From assembly GCA_023667435.1 (NCBI GenBank), contig JAMPAB010000005.1, positions 1-53,363 of the forward strand: a stretch of DNA of 53,363 bases. The letters are read 5' to 3'. A model generated the notes under the pieces. It made no database searches. It was not told where the DNA came from and saw only the letters and a program-made list of their open reading frames with translations. Position 1 is the stretch's first letter, and each line of letters starts with the position of its first letter. Shown here in pieces: positions 21,001 through 26,292 of this stretch. The position numbers were made by a program, and so were the translations under genes. Source of the stretch: Corallococcus sp. (GTDB taxonomy: Bacteria; Bacillota; Clostridia; Christensenellales; CAG-314).

Positions 21001-22066
21001 CTGTCGGAGGAATATACTCAACATTCAAATCGGAAATAACTAGCGGCGACACAGAAAGCAAAAAAACAAGATCAGGCTCTTGCATTACGGTGTCGTTCAA
21101 TCCGATAGAAATTGACACCGAATAGTTCGAATTCGCCGTGTTGCCAGCCAAATTCTTCAAATATTCTGCCGTAGGCGCAAGCGTTCCTTGTGCGGAGAGA
21201 TAATTTGTAGGTATCTTGTAGTCCATAACGTCACCCGCAGTATTCTTTACGCCTATAGTTGTATCGGTAAAATTAAACGCTGTAGCAAGGTCATCGGCAG
21301 AAGTCAATTTTGTTGACGAAGTAAGTCCCGTGGGTTTGCTCCACGCTCCGTCCACAATAGCAAGCACGTAGGGTTCGAGCTTGCGGAAGTTGAGGACGCA
21401 CTGCTGTTCGATCTGCTCGCCGTCCACCTCTACCGAAACGGTGATTTCCGCTTCGTGAGCTTCGTCGGTATTTAAACCCGTGCCGTTGACAAACGTAAGC
21501 GTCGCAGCAGTTACCGCTACGGTAACGCTGTGATTGGGGTATTGAACGAGGACGGACTGCAAACGCGCCTTGACCGCTTCCGTTTCCATCGTTTGCGTAA
21601 ACGCAAAGAATCCCTCGCCGTCGCGGTAGTAGCCGTTTTCGTCCAAAGTATAACCGTCGTTTACGACAAGCGAAAGAACGGGTTCTGCTTTTACTACCTT
21701 GTCTGCCGCGATAGTAAGAGTACACGGATCGTTGCCGTTGCGGGAAATTTCCAACGTATTATCCGTTTCGGACGAGAGTTTGCCGTCCGCAGCGCCGTTT
21801 ATCGTTACGGAATAGTCGGAAATACCCTCCTCGACGATCGCCGTTACGTCGTCGGTTTTTACGACGTTTACCGCAAGGATACTCTTGATAGTTTCCGCGC
21901 TGTGATCGTCGGGAATGTTTTCCGTCTGCGTAAGCGTCGCGGTCAATACCGTGTCGCCTTCGCCGAACGCGCCCAACGTTACAACAAAGATCGATACGCA
22001 CAGCGCAACCGCAAGCAGCGCCGCCAACGCAATCCACCGTTTGTTCGTCTGTCTTTTATTTACCAT
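6065..22066 (-). CDS. Giant membrane-anchored surface protein with MBG/Ig-like repeats
   Basis: A 5,333-residue protein (roughly 570 kDa). Residues 1-36 form a signal peptide (KRQTNKRW, a hydrophobic core, then AFG). The rest, to about 5,270, is a chain of beta-rich repeats of two kinds. One has YGD or YGQ openings and NRR/NKR strand endings, typical of MBG domains (for example VTYGDDVPEYTYAV and LTVNKRTVTVTV). The other has the pattern AGTY..T..L.D..NYKW, as in Ig-like bacterial surface repeats. Residues about 5,273-5,301 are a transmembrane helix, followed by a basic patch and an acidic cytoplasmic tail; no LPXTG motif is present. The start is supported by AAAGGAGGAT. Repeats at about 4,267-4,370 and 4,643-4,746 are almost identical. 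The role is probably adhesion or cell-surface architecture, inferred from architecture only. Confidence 0.92.
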   Translation of the reverse strand: MVNKRQTNKRWIALAALLAVALCVSIFVVTLGAFGEGDTVLTATLTQTENIPDDHSAETIKSILAVNVVKTDDVTAIVEEGISDYSVTINGAADGKLSSETDNTLEISRNGNDPCTLTIAADKVVKAEPVLSLVVNDGYTLDENGYYRDGEGFFAFTQTMETEAVKARLQSVLVQYPNHSVTVAVTAATLTFVNGTGLNTDEAHEAEITVSVEVDGEQIEQQCVLNFRKLEPYVLAIVDGAWSKPTGLTSSTKLTSADDLATAFNFTDTTIGVKNTAGDVMDYKIPTNYLSAQGTLAPTAEYLKNLAGNTANSNYSVSISIGLNDTVMQEPDLVFLLSVSPLVISDLNVEYIPPTGVANILYKGSNASVQYARTAFNYTNFSIQFQFKSILREVPAANYAEYITPTYYTDEEAEYACSEQNVLTTSSKYVQFSYKIPIGKEQYLEGCYYPTFQLQVEQTPISLPALDNFEPSFEKDDSVTLSGFGELAVNNPVKVSVGETVYTPDADGNYVIGFDKGGTFYIDVTFTRGADGDYAWMLSSTQGTVTNDGQWTVRYTVNVKKAPISLSFTYDKTIQYGNGDSPNLSGKVVGNDVMSYVLGARMNGAFTQENNSEENPQFRLVFEGTDFAGHSYNGYTIPKERGSYTVYAETAETAYYQAGTTATSKISFTITERELAAGSLPTSATYNKTEFDVSSFFNSSSNVFAYTDTADKVLELTFTSASGNNNDKIFHADTYTVKLTVKDANYIFSGNQTSVSQTFVVNAATLSINYDQNGFVFGQSVTVPTATVDHSDWVNLLDPVYKNKTTGDTVYASNSTAWPIGTYTVTFAIDKVNFKDFDVLATDISCADVTKELEVAPARISKITVTDSGWGTDPDSIGSIGIYDSAITATLYNWGANVLSGNIALLVKDLVTLTVEGQRFAPNDTEAIANLDLATVLNGSDVTLTQAGTYVITLKLPANYVWNEDETTDDLVYYGKIDKRQLSGLSFDMYQDGGVEYSGQLRGANEDGAKIVFKREGLDSMENWTQDILTIKSVIGSQYAAERFGTKTAEDVEYILQSSGKIKIKDAGTYKITVGINDVNNYEWLDGSDTSVADKELTYVINRVALQVQQDGWVSNFQPFKSDTEIVLPENYLAVYGSDSQDDWIIYRTVYDSKGNVVSSETDAEKIVFPSAGNYSIRIVGIEGKTDDIISYLNYYVPTEDGAELNNVTYAFTISSIELDESSFVLNDLKHVYPENISNGYGTYGKYTLSTKYGTVTDFISEFVVVYGTEEFADKNMAEYLEMTIDGKVHDGSVLPVKLDGEGHVTFYTILLKPANNYKWNINGLEEGDEQPAVTCEVTITPLPVNINWSGVMADVAANKYVYTGEAQVIDDASYAIANKQRATDEIFVDFEFTQGAQGNTSAERVDCINAGKYDVIATALRGQDSYNYTVTGGTNLRLCDYNHNTSKDFFTVVKQGIAKPAVPQVITGRYDGSEQTANVAGWKELPATVKATLARFAPAEWYTDGTPTTNIAAISQGHGFDVATGVFTYTHAGWFTLSFSIEDYKNYYWADETSEKDNFDASEAYKFEWKDNGADYYFAKIERETITAPALGALRAIEQNDTSFESFAKSIFTEGMNLIHGIAYTPVYYQRNGSGGDVDEFKVDREGGVASGKLIRGQYYISLDFASNVGYDFVWQVLPDNPTTGEFLGASSLEGGTPYETGYTKNGGAQVKLYYAVTASQVEILYTVEKYTFGENGWLSSGSRGSARPENVFSRSIEDTVAESYIEGTEIKFYKIVGDVVSTAEYTDLVNGLPWDAGKYSVGITITFLKEGGNDVYQTWHSSGLELTVEERPVAVSWKSTNLIKLTSDTGATNAALYKAYYNGESPLQYLQASITNMPKKTSNENPSAPELTVKAYSGENEVTAINVNTYKARVTGITGEGAGNFTLDGGTNKESNFQIERAPFTVQITNVAGHVYGESITEVTASDAYKKTDGLGDFYGTDKNNVFLKVMKDSVEYTTNAKTPVGTYDLVLVWKEGNTFIYPADGKLVTPNYEIEVTSATFKVVERNVTVTLNGGNGVYGNSVNLYGLYQATTSNGSGNALVDPDSTVFSLTAARKDGAAIAFPSDSAKWNVGEYLVTGKKINDNYSVTFKFANGGTCVYEITPASIDKSTVTVSSNHVSGLYTGASYALFTGFSAVTVNSELNSAELYFKNADSSSTYFPEWTKYDANVHKLTDVCSYTFYVAVRADNHNDLELTDPSDALTFVISPVTLTVTPSLTIYYGEKSPVGYAGAGTVYGTTLDDLKGTTDVKIRYAVTGFVNPDKIDTIGLGGSFTYTTDYEQGQPVNSYNIYLNVDSLTATNYVFASAVGTLNVQQLPFEVKISDVSTVYRTAYSDVKFETTVTLPEGTYTNSKLTASDLAESVWNEITTGTDYAADGVIELSTDAYANGNTKAVADPPSPYRINGKVRDAFKNSYVATFVGSDGDKGVHTITNASLTVSDITGYVGDYDEKAHFALIVKKDNELTTVFATTADGSAVTVLFYVSQNALTEEQLVDLDWNNDGVLTANPSYVDVTNCYVYYRIAADNHETVYDGEHVEIVTVDNVLATDFAFADADGWTYGLYSANNVNGYDKGGKHAITEPAVKFTRKDGEYNANKLVIKLYFGSVELYEGETFNDVTSLFEKMWSEAKFNAGTYCLNVSMKGTGNYGDLEKAFYFTVKKNVLTVTADTLSVTYGDDVPEYTYAVTGYVDNGSGVETAANVTANGKKVDEFDYFTSAYQTGRENGSVGTYAIYRYVSGVVADGLDSPEFDNYVLDFDETKLLTVNKRTVTVTVEDKENTYNLQGGETAQTLTFKVAEGSLNFLKSDILVDVTAELPETYDNGNQKIIALFTKAFDNDNTSILTNNVIYNNGVIGGYPIYAQYLDDVDGNSWNGNYEIEFADCSAHSDKGIGSGNNAGTFTIKQATLDLEDLGVFHQVNGVETSTKDYMYTGANNYYKVKVIGDDTVTVEFSYKKRTDGGNLIDVDNVIDVGSYTAEAKLNTNNYDISGKNTFVFPIIRATITITANETTIQYGSPLNEQSKTDGRFDGFTYSVSSNTVLQSVMNAYVAAKGVTYTSDNYATNTPAGATYCKILPVCASDDNVNVVVEGAQLNIVKRNVTVTIAGAKDGNEFAQTSYKGTNAATQAELNELFAANIDRFVTLSDSEKGGTFGQSGDDRTALGIALTLPVTAYLANAEGYVMTPSAANDTNYNVTFADHEAVFAVNKATLTIYANTLGTGNAVDSYSVVYGDGAPVYAYAVAGMQAGEDFAGLLFAARSKNISNEDFTVMCGSKAFAAWDSNVTETYTVAVQNFGDVLANYDLASSTYVTATMNITTRPIVVTTPSSMIYEEANDGSGNAIYNNGVSGRQHDAVLTFRDNSLSAPEIVNQNINSVLYGPKYSLEYKYQGGSFLDAAHKDVAPTKAGSYSVAVTLKADGNYHYAAAESGNNKVNTLNFTVEKKVIKESDLQWNRIFISFDDGAPPYYNTLIGPDGKAVTAADGLFDGIVFSYTSGSQEAGSTSILPGNYGDSGTYYYVNDDGLLCVRLETNGRYTIQFKLKDSALDNYVIDSSHDTYIYASFSATSIQIDITLTIDGWKYDEEANAPVLTVNGNEPANGVTITFARVNSGDVAQFIADNSDAVEKGFDKDTLDETDWQMTHFLSSITFDVGYYVVRAIYTGVHLDNFGVEAVFTTAVYNVFQITPGVIDVPVFATSQNYVFNGQEQSVEIKYDSSLINASYDGHTGILSSGIMIYATAAGNYEVTFRLAKTANYVWAEGANDTDGAVTLTWNIGRDEQENNDVTKYITVGDVVSTFGSEYTVGAPTIKTGYTGVVTVMFATRQLSESKPAANAEWSTDKPVNADYYWIKATLSDGGNNFTDKIAYAELTINKLRVYATASGTLTYGDVFDGSSDNVKLSCIVTGLLGSDKETNNGVTYKLVSDYTAGGNKMVVGGTYYIIADNTDGIVNNLDAGSNYVIEAVQGNLTITAREVNVTIGNAASEYKNAVSVAGVSYDIDDTYAKADGEFVVVLSTTATNASVVDTYPITGSVNNSNYNVTFKSGIYTISQRKVYVTLTTVTDNVFGSAITPVTIVSVLDSASADLTNGTLAANAETVTVDGLVITVTYSGNANDGIAYTGVPSHAGSYLATVIAAGNDNYVLDSVPHVQFAVSKQTVNENDIVIANQTYQGIALTPEINDTDVYTVGSDTFTNAATHNVALTLKDYDNYKWTSVDGAIAYRPFVIDKATLYVAPNGTLTYGQSFAEGSFNYVVTRGYEGNDGDDNVRISANNLVEYLLANAADAANKDSLAADTYALTMAVSDGNVVGLTSDNYNIVLESGYGKTLTVNRRDVTITVSSETSVYNKADVVIANSFTITNGSLASWDDESVLNVTYKFKDVASAQDVAEYVVTVASLDDSNYNVTVVDGKHTVEQLKVGIKLTVTDGWYLGDSAEAIISDITATNLNGYEILDELTFIINYSGVTNGKEPVNGSAVPALAGSYLATVTGIDASNYVLDTTWNEGNVSASFTVNKKDVDASLLTIDSQTYASRPLTPEIKISQEYEGMFYYDNDGVKTLVYKVLAHDDFVNAGSHAVTLELVDGNNYKWSRSDEETRDVLFVIEKATLYVAPNGTLTYGQSFVEGSFNYVVTRGYEGSDGDGNVRISANNLVEYLLANAADAANKDKLDADTYALTMAVSDGNVVGLTSDNYNIVLESGYGKTLTVNRRAIVIQAASETAKYSDVIVVPQTFEIVSGTLAKWDTLASLNYQAYLDDELSGELGVAAYDILATCDNGNYDITILSGKYTIDQIVISIMVAANHGRYDEVAPNLYIYRIWAVGNDNLDLSDITIDDFVIQYTGSTNGGVGYDSKEMPTLAGEYVATVLSLKGFSNYAYDSRLGTASVVIKILPQEVDSRDITVATKTYTGQALAADITDTTYNVEGKVIYTVDRTAQYVNAGTHNVELTLVDPDNYKWAKIETASTTIPFVIRKAENFVTNGESSSEKGVITIGNWTYGDSASSPEANVLFGDKANIIFEYATEQNGAYTVNVPSRAGTYWVHATMPATDNYESFVSSPVSFTISKRAVTSPSLTLSAEGDSKNDVYTGRTLSSAIVNFDGALMRLNFDGIANVNGNNVTVSVVDAGDYHVVLTLIDSSNYVWAANTELNSDGNVDLMWHIDRQKVAKPTPNNNTYIVNGGDIVYIPNGFDSSIMDIEGNVRGYGGDSTVTVTLKNTSNYVWEDGTTDPTYFTFSIIGINVVVIIVIAVISGACVAMAVIALVQVLRHRAKKRAEAEAIDERSRADGWTDEDEENDEE
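7829..8140 (-). repeat. Near-identical 312-bp internal repeat, copy 2
   Basis: This copy matches 8957-9268 with a constant offset of 1,128 bases (376 codons), no indels and only scattered substitutions. It encodes about 104 residues beginning near LYVAPNGTLTYGQSF and ending in KTLTVNRR. The flanking repeats of the same protein are far more diverged. Confidence 0.92.
8957..9268 (-). repeat. Near-identical 312-bp internal repeat, copy 1
   Basis: Partner of 7829-8140. Encoded differences are few (for example A/V after GQSF, N/S and D/G in the EGNDGDD segment, and two near NKDSLAAD). Near-identity at DNA level, including third codon positions, points to a recent in-frame duplication or gene conversion. 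Confidence 0.92.
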
Positions 22067-22077
22067 CTTAATCCTCC

Positions 22078-22099
22078 TTTTTCTGCGCTCGCAGAAAAA
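22078..22099 (-). promoter_or_regulatory. Hairpin abutting the ribosome binding site of the giant gene
   Basis: TTTTTCTGC and GCAGAAAAA form a 9-bp stem with a 4-base loop on the minus strand. The 3' arm runs directly into the GGAGG of the giant gene. It could tune translation or mRNA stability. The rest of the 319-bp gap up to 22385 holds a direct repeat of ACCTACGG (about 22210 and 22241) and a terminator, and no gene. Confidence 0.45.
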
Positions 22100-22314
22100 C
22101 CCCTGAGAAGTTTTTGAAATTTTTCTCTTTTCGCGAAAAAGCCGTTAACGCGAAAAAATCCGCACTTTAAACAGCGCGTTTTTAAATCCGCCGACTTTTT
22201 TGCGTTCGTAACCTACGGCAATCGGTCAAAGTCGAAACCGACCTACGGAGAGACCGAAACGCTATTCGAATCGCCGTACAAAGCATTTGTCTCAACCTGC
22301 CGCAAAGCCGAAAA

Positions 22315-22346
22315 AAAATCTTACGCAGTCGGCAGCGTAAGATTTT
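22315..22346 (-). terminator. Strong rho-independent terminator
   Basis: AAAATCTTACGC and GCGTAAGATTTT form a perfect 12-bp stem with an 8-base loop, followed on the minus strand by eight T residues. It lies 40 bases past the stop of the small coiled-coil gene and separates it from the giant gene. Confidence 0.92.
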
Positions 22347-22385
22347 GTTGCTTGTCATCAATCTGTTAAAGAGCTGCCTCTGCTA

Positions 22386-22610
22386 TCAAAGATTTTTCAG
22401 TTCTTCTTTCAACTTGCGTAAGTTTTCTCTTTCTACGTCGATCAAAGACGTGTATACCCTGAAATACTGGGCGTCTTCCTCGTTCAGTTTGGTATTGTTG
22501 AGGATAGACTGCAACAGGGCGGTTTGCGAACGTCTGCACTTGCCCTCCAATTCTTCGATTTCCTTTTCGCTTTCCATTATAGCGCGTTTAAGATCGCTTT
22601 TCTTCGACAT
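22386..22610 (-). CDS. Small coiled-coil protein of unknown function
   Basis: A 74-residue, highly charged, probably all-helical protein. Heptad-like spacing of L, I and V (for example KEIEELEGK and ENLRKLKEELKNL) suggests two helices that form a coiled coil, joined by a segment around NEEDAQYF. There is no signal peptide, membrane segment or recognised motif. The start has AAGGAG at a good distance, and the gene has its own promoter (22691-22719) and its own strong terminator, so it is a single-gene unit. These transcription signals make it a real gene although the family is not recognised. Confidence 0.8.
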   Translation of the reverse strand: MSKKSDLKRAIMESEKEIEELEGKCRRSQTALLQSILNNTKLNEEDAQYFRVYTSLIDVERENLRKLKEELKNL

Positions 22611-22690
22611 AGTTGTTTTCTCCTTTTCTCTTAAAAATCAAGTGTCGAAATGCCTTATATTATCATATATATAAGAATTCTCGTTATTTA

Positions 22691-22719
22691 ATTATACTTA
22701 TTTTTATTATAAATATCAA
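22691..22719 (-). promoter_or_regulatory. Putative promoter of the coiled-coil gene
   Basis: On the minus strand TTGATA and TATAAT are separated by exactly 17 bases. The start codon lies about 75 bases downstream. Confidence 0.7.
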
Positions 22720-23186
22720 GTATTTACGGCAAGAAACACGGCGCAATACGCTATTTTTTGCCATTTTTTTTATTTCCGTCGCGAATTTTTAAAAAATGGT
22801 CTAATCTTGTTACATTCACAAGATGCAAAATCGGCGTATTTCCGCATAAAAGTAGCGTATTTCGCGGTTTAAGGAGAAAAACGGCGGCAAATCGGCATAC
22901 CGACGGTGCAAATAATTCCCGTTAAATTCGACGAAAAAAAGCGAAATCTTTTACGCAAAATAAGACGGTGCCGACAAAAAAAGAGAATGCCGAAAGCTTC
23001 CGCAAGCATCTAATACGCGTCGCGCGACCTGCGTGATAAAACGATTATGAAAATATTTCGAGAAAAACTTAAATACGGAAAAAGAATTCGGGTATTTCTC
23101 CTTTTTTTACCGCAAAAACGGCGTATTTTCGAGTTTAAGCTCGGCGTTGCCGCTTTTTTCGCAAACGTCTTGCCTTATATTAAACG
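22720..23186. other. Intergenic gap with one terminator-like hairpin
   Basis: No credible gene is seen. At 22804-22824 ATCTTGT and ACAAGAT form a 7-bp hairpin, followed on the minus strand, after a few bases, by six T residues. This may terminate the transcript of the acyltransferase gene. A plus-strand frame at 23047-23262 has no ribosome binding site and runs into the coding region on the other strand. Confidence 0.5.
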
Positions 23187-23813
23187 CTACTCTTTGTCTT
23201 TTTGCAACGTCTTTCCGCCTTTAAGATACTTCTTCGCTTTGCCCTCTTTTACGGTCAAGTAGCTTCGTCCTATTCCGAAAGAACCGTCGGGTACGTCCTT
23301 GTCTACTGTAGTTCCGCAAGCGATGAAACAGTCGTCGCCCACGTACAGCGGCGCGACCAAATTGGAGTTGCACCCTATAAAGCAATTTTTCCCCACCGTA
23401 GTTTTGTGTTTCGTCGTGCCGTCGTAGTTTACGAAAATTACCCCGCAGCCTATGTTCGTATTCGGTCCTACAAACGCGTCGCCCACGTAAGACAGATGAC
23501 TTGCCTTGACGTTGTCGCCGAGAACGCTCTTTTTGATTTCCACGAAGTTGCCTATTCGGCAATTGTTTCCTATAATAGCGCGCTCTCTTACGTGCGCGTT
23601 GGGACCTACCGAACAGTCGGCGCCCACCGAACTGTCGGTAATGCGCGAGGCTTTTACGACGGTATTTGCGCCTATTTCGGCATTTTCGAGGTAACTGAAA
23701 CTGCCTACAACGCAACCGTCGCGAAGAATTGTATTGCCCTTTATTACGGCGAAAGGTTCTATCGTAACGTTGTCGCCTACCGTTACGCCGTCGTCTATGT
23801 AATATTCCGACAT
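23187..23813 (-). CDS. Stand-alone GlmU-type left-handed beta-helix acyltransferase
   Basis: A 208-residue hexapeptide-repeat protein that closely resembles the C-terminal acetyltransferase half of GlmU. Repeats of the form (I/V)G-x4 run through most of its length. The segment NFVEIKKS, ASHLSYVGDA, NYDGTTKHKTTVG and VAPLYVGDD matches the GlmU active-site region, including the histidine in SHLSY that corresponds to the catalytic histidine. The N-terminal uridylyltransferase domain is absent: the protein starts directly at repeats (TIEPFAVIKG). In GlmU this half acetylates glucosamine-1-phosphate with acetyl-CoA; the substrate here could differ. It lies 43 bp after spoIIE on the same strand and may share its transcript. 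The start has a GGGCGG-like upstream site. Confidence 0.82.
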   Translation of the reverse strand: MSEYYIDDGVTVGDNVTIEPFAVIKGNTILRDGCVVGSFSYLENAEIGANTVVKASRITDSSVGADCSVGPNAHVRERAIIGNNCRIGNFVEIKKSVLGDNVKASHLSYVGDAFVGPNTNIGCGVIFVNYDGTTKHKTTVGKNCFIGCNSNLVAPLYVGDDCFIACGTTVDKDVPDGSFGIGRSYLTVKEGKAKKYLKGGKTLQKDKE

Positions 23814-23856
23814 TATTACCGCCCTTAAAATTTACGAGTGGTACATTGTATGCCGA

Positions 23857-26115
23857 TTACACCAGTTTCGCCACTAAAACGGTCATATCGTCGTGCGGTT
23901 TGTTGTTGCAGAGCTTTACCGCTTTGCTTAAAATAACTTCCGCGATGCTTTGAGGTACGTTTAACGATACGTTGGCAAATATGCCTGCAAGCGCGTTGGG
24001 GTCCTTAAAGCAATCGGCAACTCCGTCGGATACAAGCACGAACACGTCGCCAGAAGACAAAGCTTTTTTTGTTATGGACGGTTTCATTTCCTCCAATACG
24101 CCCAAAGGCAGACTGCTTCCGGAAACGATTTCCACCTTGTCTCCGCATTTGACCAAACCCGTTGACGCGCCCAGTTTTATAAAATCCGTCTGACCGTCGA
24201 ACGCGTCCAACACCGCAATGTCTACCGCGCAGAAAACTTCGTTTCCGCTGCCCGTAAGCAGTTTGTTGACGCAGGACAGGATAACGTCGGAATCGAACCC
24301 CGCTCGGTAGAAACTTTCCACTAGGCTTATGGAAGTGGCAGACATTTTTTCCGCCTTGTCGCCGCTGCCCATTCCGTCGCACAAAGCGACGATACATTTG
24401 CCGTTGTCCGTCTTGATGACGGAGTGAGTATCTCCCGACACTTCGCTGCCTTCCTTTGTGACGGAACTTACGCCGAACACTACGTCGAAACGCGGTTTGA
24501 CGGACAGATAGACGTTCAACCACGATATGCTTTCGGTGTTTTCCACCTTATCGACCGCCATATTTTGTTTAACAAGCGCGGAGACGACTTTTTCTATTAC
24601 GGCGTTATCTACGTCTTTTTTTGCGACCGTTACCGCCACCGTGAGCTTGCCCGACTGTTCGACTACGGTTGCGCCCACGCACATAATATTGTGAAAGACC
24701 AAACGCTCGACAAGCTCTTTTTCCTTGTCGCTTTTGTAATAGGTACGGTTTTTGCAATCGGACGCCAACTGCATAAGCAAGTCGGACACGCCTCCCATCT
24801 GCTCGCCCAAAAGCGTTTTGCCGTTGTCTGCCTGCTCGGTCCTGTCTACGTATTCGCGGTAGGTTTGCGCCTGCGCGTTTACTTCGGAAAGCACGGCGGA
24901 CACTCTGTTGCATTTGACGGACAGCGTTTGCGGAACGTCCAAAATACTGCATTTGCCTCTTTTTACGGCGCATCCCGACAGTTTAAGCAAGCTCTGCTCC
25001 GTTTGCACCAGTTCCTGTCTCCAACACTTAGAGCGGAATTCGCAATCGCGGCAAACGGTTTCGGAACATTGCTTGACGATGGAAATTTCCGCTTCCTCGT
25101 CGGATACGCGACCCACCGACATTGTAAAAAAGGCGTTTTTCATCGAAAGGAAAATATCCGACAATCGGTATAATCTCCGCGATACGTTGTCGCCTATCTT
25201 TTTCGCCACGCTTTTGCCCAAATATCTGTCGGCGGTTCCGCAGCTGTAATCGCGTACGTAATTGTAGACAGAGCTTGGAATAACGGCGAAAATAAGCGCG
25301 GACGCGAACGTGGGCGCGAAAGCGAACATACCAGACGCGCCGTGAAGTTCCAAAAAGTACGTCATAAGCACGTCTACCGCCACTACGGATAACGCCGCAA
25401 GGTATCTGTTTACTTTGACGACGGTAACCGCGACAAGAGCGGACACGACGGAAAAAACGCAGAATTCGTACGCGCCGCAAGATAAAACGTTGCCTATACC
25501 GAACAATACGGCGGCAACAAGAGACACGTTAGAACCGAAACATACCGCGCAAAAAAGTATAATAAAAGGCGCAATCAAATATATAAGCTCGAATCCCCAA
25601 AAGGAAAGAGAGGAAAAACAATAGGAGGACACGACGGTAAACAACGCTATACATACGGTTTCGTCGAGCGCGGGACGGTACGCAAGCCCTCTTACGAATA
25701 CCGCGCGGAAAGCGTAAATCGTAACGTATGCAAACGCGATTCCGCACGCAACGTAAAGCAGCTTGTCGAAAAAGTCGAAATAGTCCGTAAACCCGTAAAC
25801 ACAGTAAAATACGTTTGCAAGAACTAGATACAACAGCAAATTCAGTTTGCCTATCTTGCGTTTTGCCAAAAGATGAATTCCCCAACACAGAAGCATTACG
25901 CCGACGCGAACGCCTGCCTGCAACAAACTTCCCCATCCGTAAACGACGGATGCGGCGAGATAAATTACCGACGCTATGACGGGATTTGCCGAATACATAG
26001 CTCCGACGTATAAACCGAAAGACACGGCGCCGTCCAACGCGACGAACGATGTAACGGACAGCGCGACGAAAGTAACGTAGAGAAGAATCGTTTTTGCGGA
26101 AAGTTTGCGTTTCAT
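23857..26115 (-). CDS. spoIIE: Stage II sporulation protein E, PP2C-type phosphatase
   Basis: A 752-residue membrane phosphatase. In spore formers SpoIIE dephosphorylates SpoIIAA to activate sigma-F in the forespore and sits at the polar septum. The N-terminal 300 residues hold about ten hydrophobic segments. A middle region carries a cysteine cluster (CSETVCRDCEFRSKC). The C-terminal PP2C/SpoIIE domain has VALCDGMGSG, FVLVSDGVAD and KPHDDMTVLVA, with the metal-binding aspartates in place. The start at 26115 is preferred over 26145 because GGAGG precedes it. spmB and spmA lie upstream on the same strand, giving a sporulation cluster. In many relatives spoIIE sits elsewhere, so this grouping is local. 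It supports an endospore-forming host, though remnants also occur in non-sporulating lineages. Confidence 0.93.
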   Translation of the reverse strand: MKRKLSAKTILLYVTFVALSVTSFVALDGAVSFGLYVGAMYSANPVIASVIYLAASVVYGWGSLLQAGVRVGVMLLCWGIHLLAKRKIGKLNLLLYLVLANVFYCVYGFTDYFDFFDKLLYVACGIAFAYVTIYAFRAVFVRGLAYRPALDETVCIALFTVVSSYCFSSLSFWGFELIYLIAPFIILFCAVCFGSNVSLVAAVLFGIGNVLSCGAYEFCVFSVVSALVAVTVVKVNRYLAALSVVAVDVLMTYFLELHGASGMFAFAPTFASALIFAVIPSSVYNYVRDYSCGTADRYLGKSVAKKIGDNVSRRLYRLSDIFLSMKNAFFTMSVGRVSDEEAEISIVKQCSETVCRDCEFRSKCWRQELVQTEQSLLKLSGCAVKRGKCSILDVPQTLSVKCNRVSAVLSEVNAQAQTYREYVDRTEQADNGKTLLGEQMGGVSDLLMQLASDCKNRTYYKSDKEKELVERLVFHNIMCVGATVVEQSGKLTVAVTVAKKDVDNAVIEKVVSALVKQNMAVDKVENTESISWLNVYLSVKPRFDVVFGVSSVTKEGSEVSGDTHSVIKTDNGKCIVALCDGMGSGDKAEKMSATSISLVESFYRAGFDSDVILSCVNKLLTGSGNEVFCAVDIAVLDAFDGQTDFIKLGASTGLVKCGDKVEIVSGSSLPLGVLEEMKPSITKKALSSGDVFVLVSDGVADCFKDPNALAGIFANVSLNVPQSIAEVILSKAVKLCNNKPHDDMTVLVAKLV

Positions 26116-26292
26116 AGAGCGGCCTCCGAAATGGTCTATATGCAATGCTACTACTTTTAAAACGCCTGCTTTTGCAATGTAATGTTATAATTTGTATGTT
26201 TTTGTATATCCGCCGATGCAATCGGTCGCGCTTGTATCGGTAAACTTCTTGCCGTATGCAGAAAACCGAGCGGAAGAATCCGAAGCAGCGGA

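Noticed and set aside
22100..22310. c-di-GMP (GEMM) riboswitch upstream of the giant gene
   Set aside because: Isolated pieces such as ACGCAAA occur, but the conserved order and tetraloop-receptor pattern are missing.
23202..25480. Several frames opposite and inside the acyltransferase and spoIIE genes
   Set aside because: They are shadows of recognised genes, with no initiation signals and no family resemblance.
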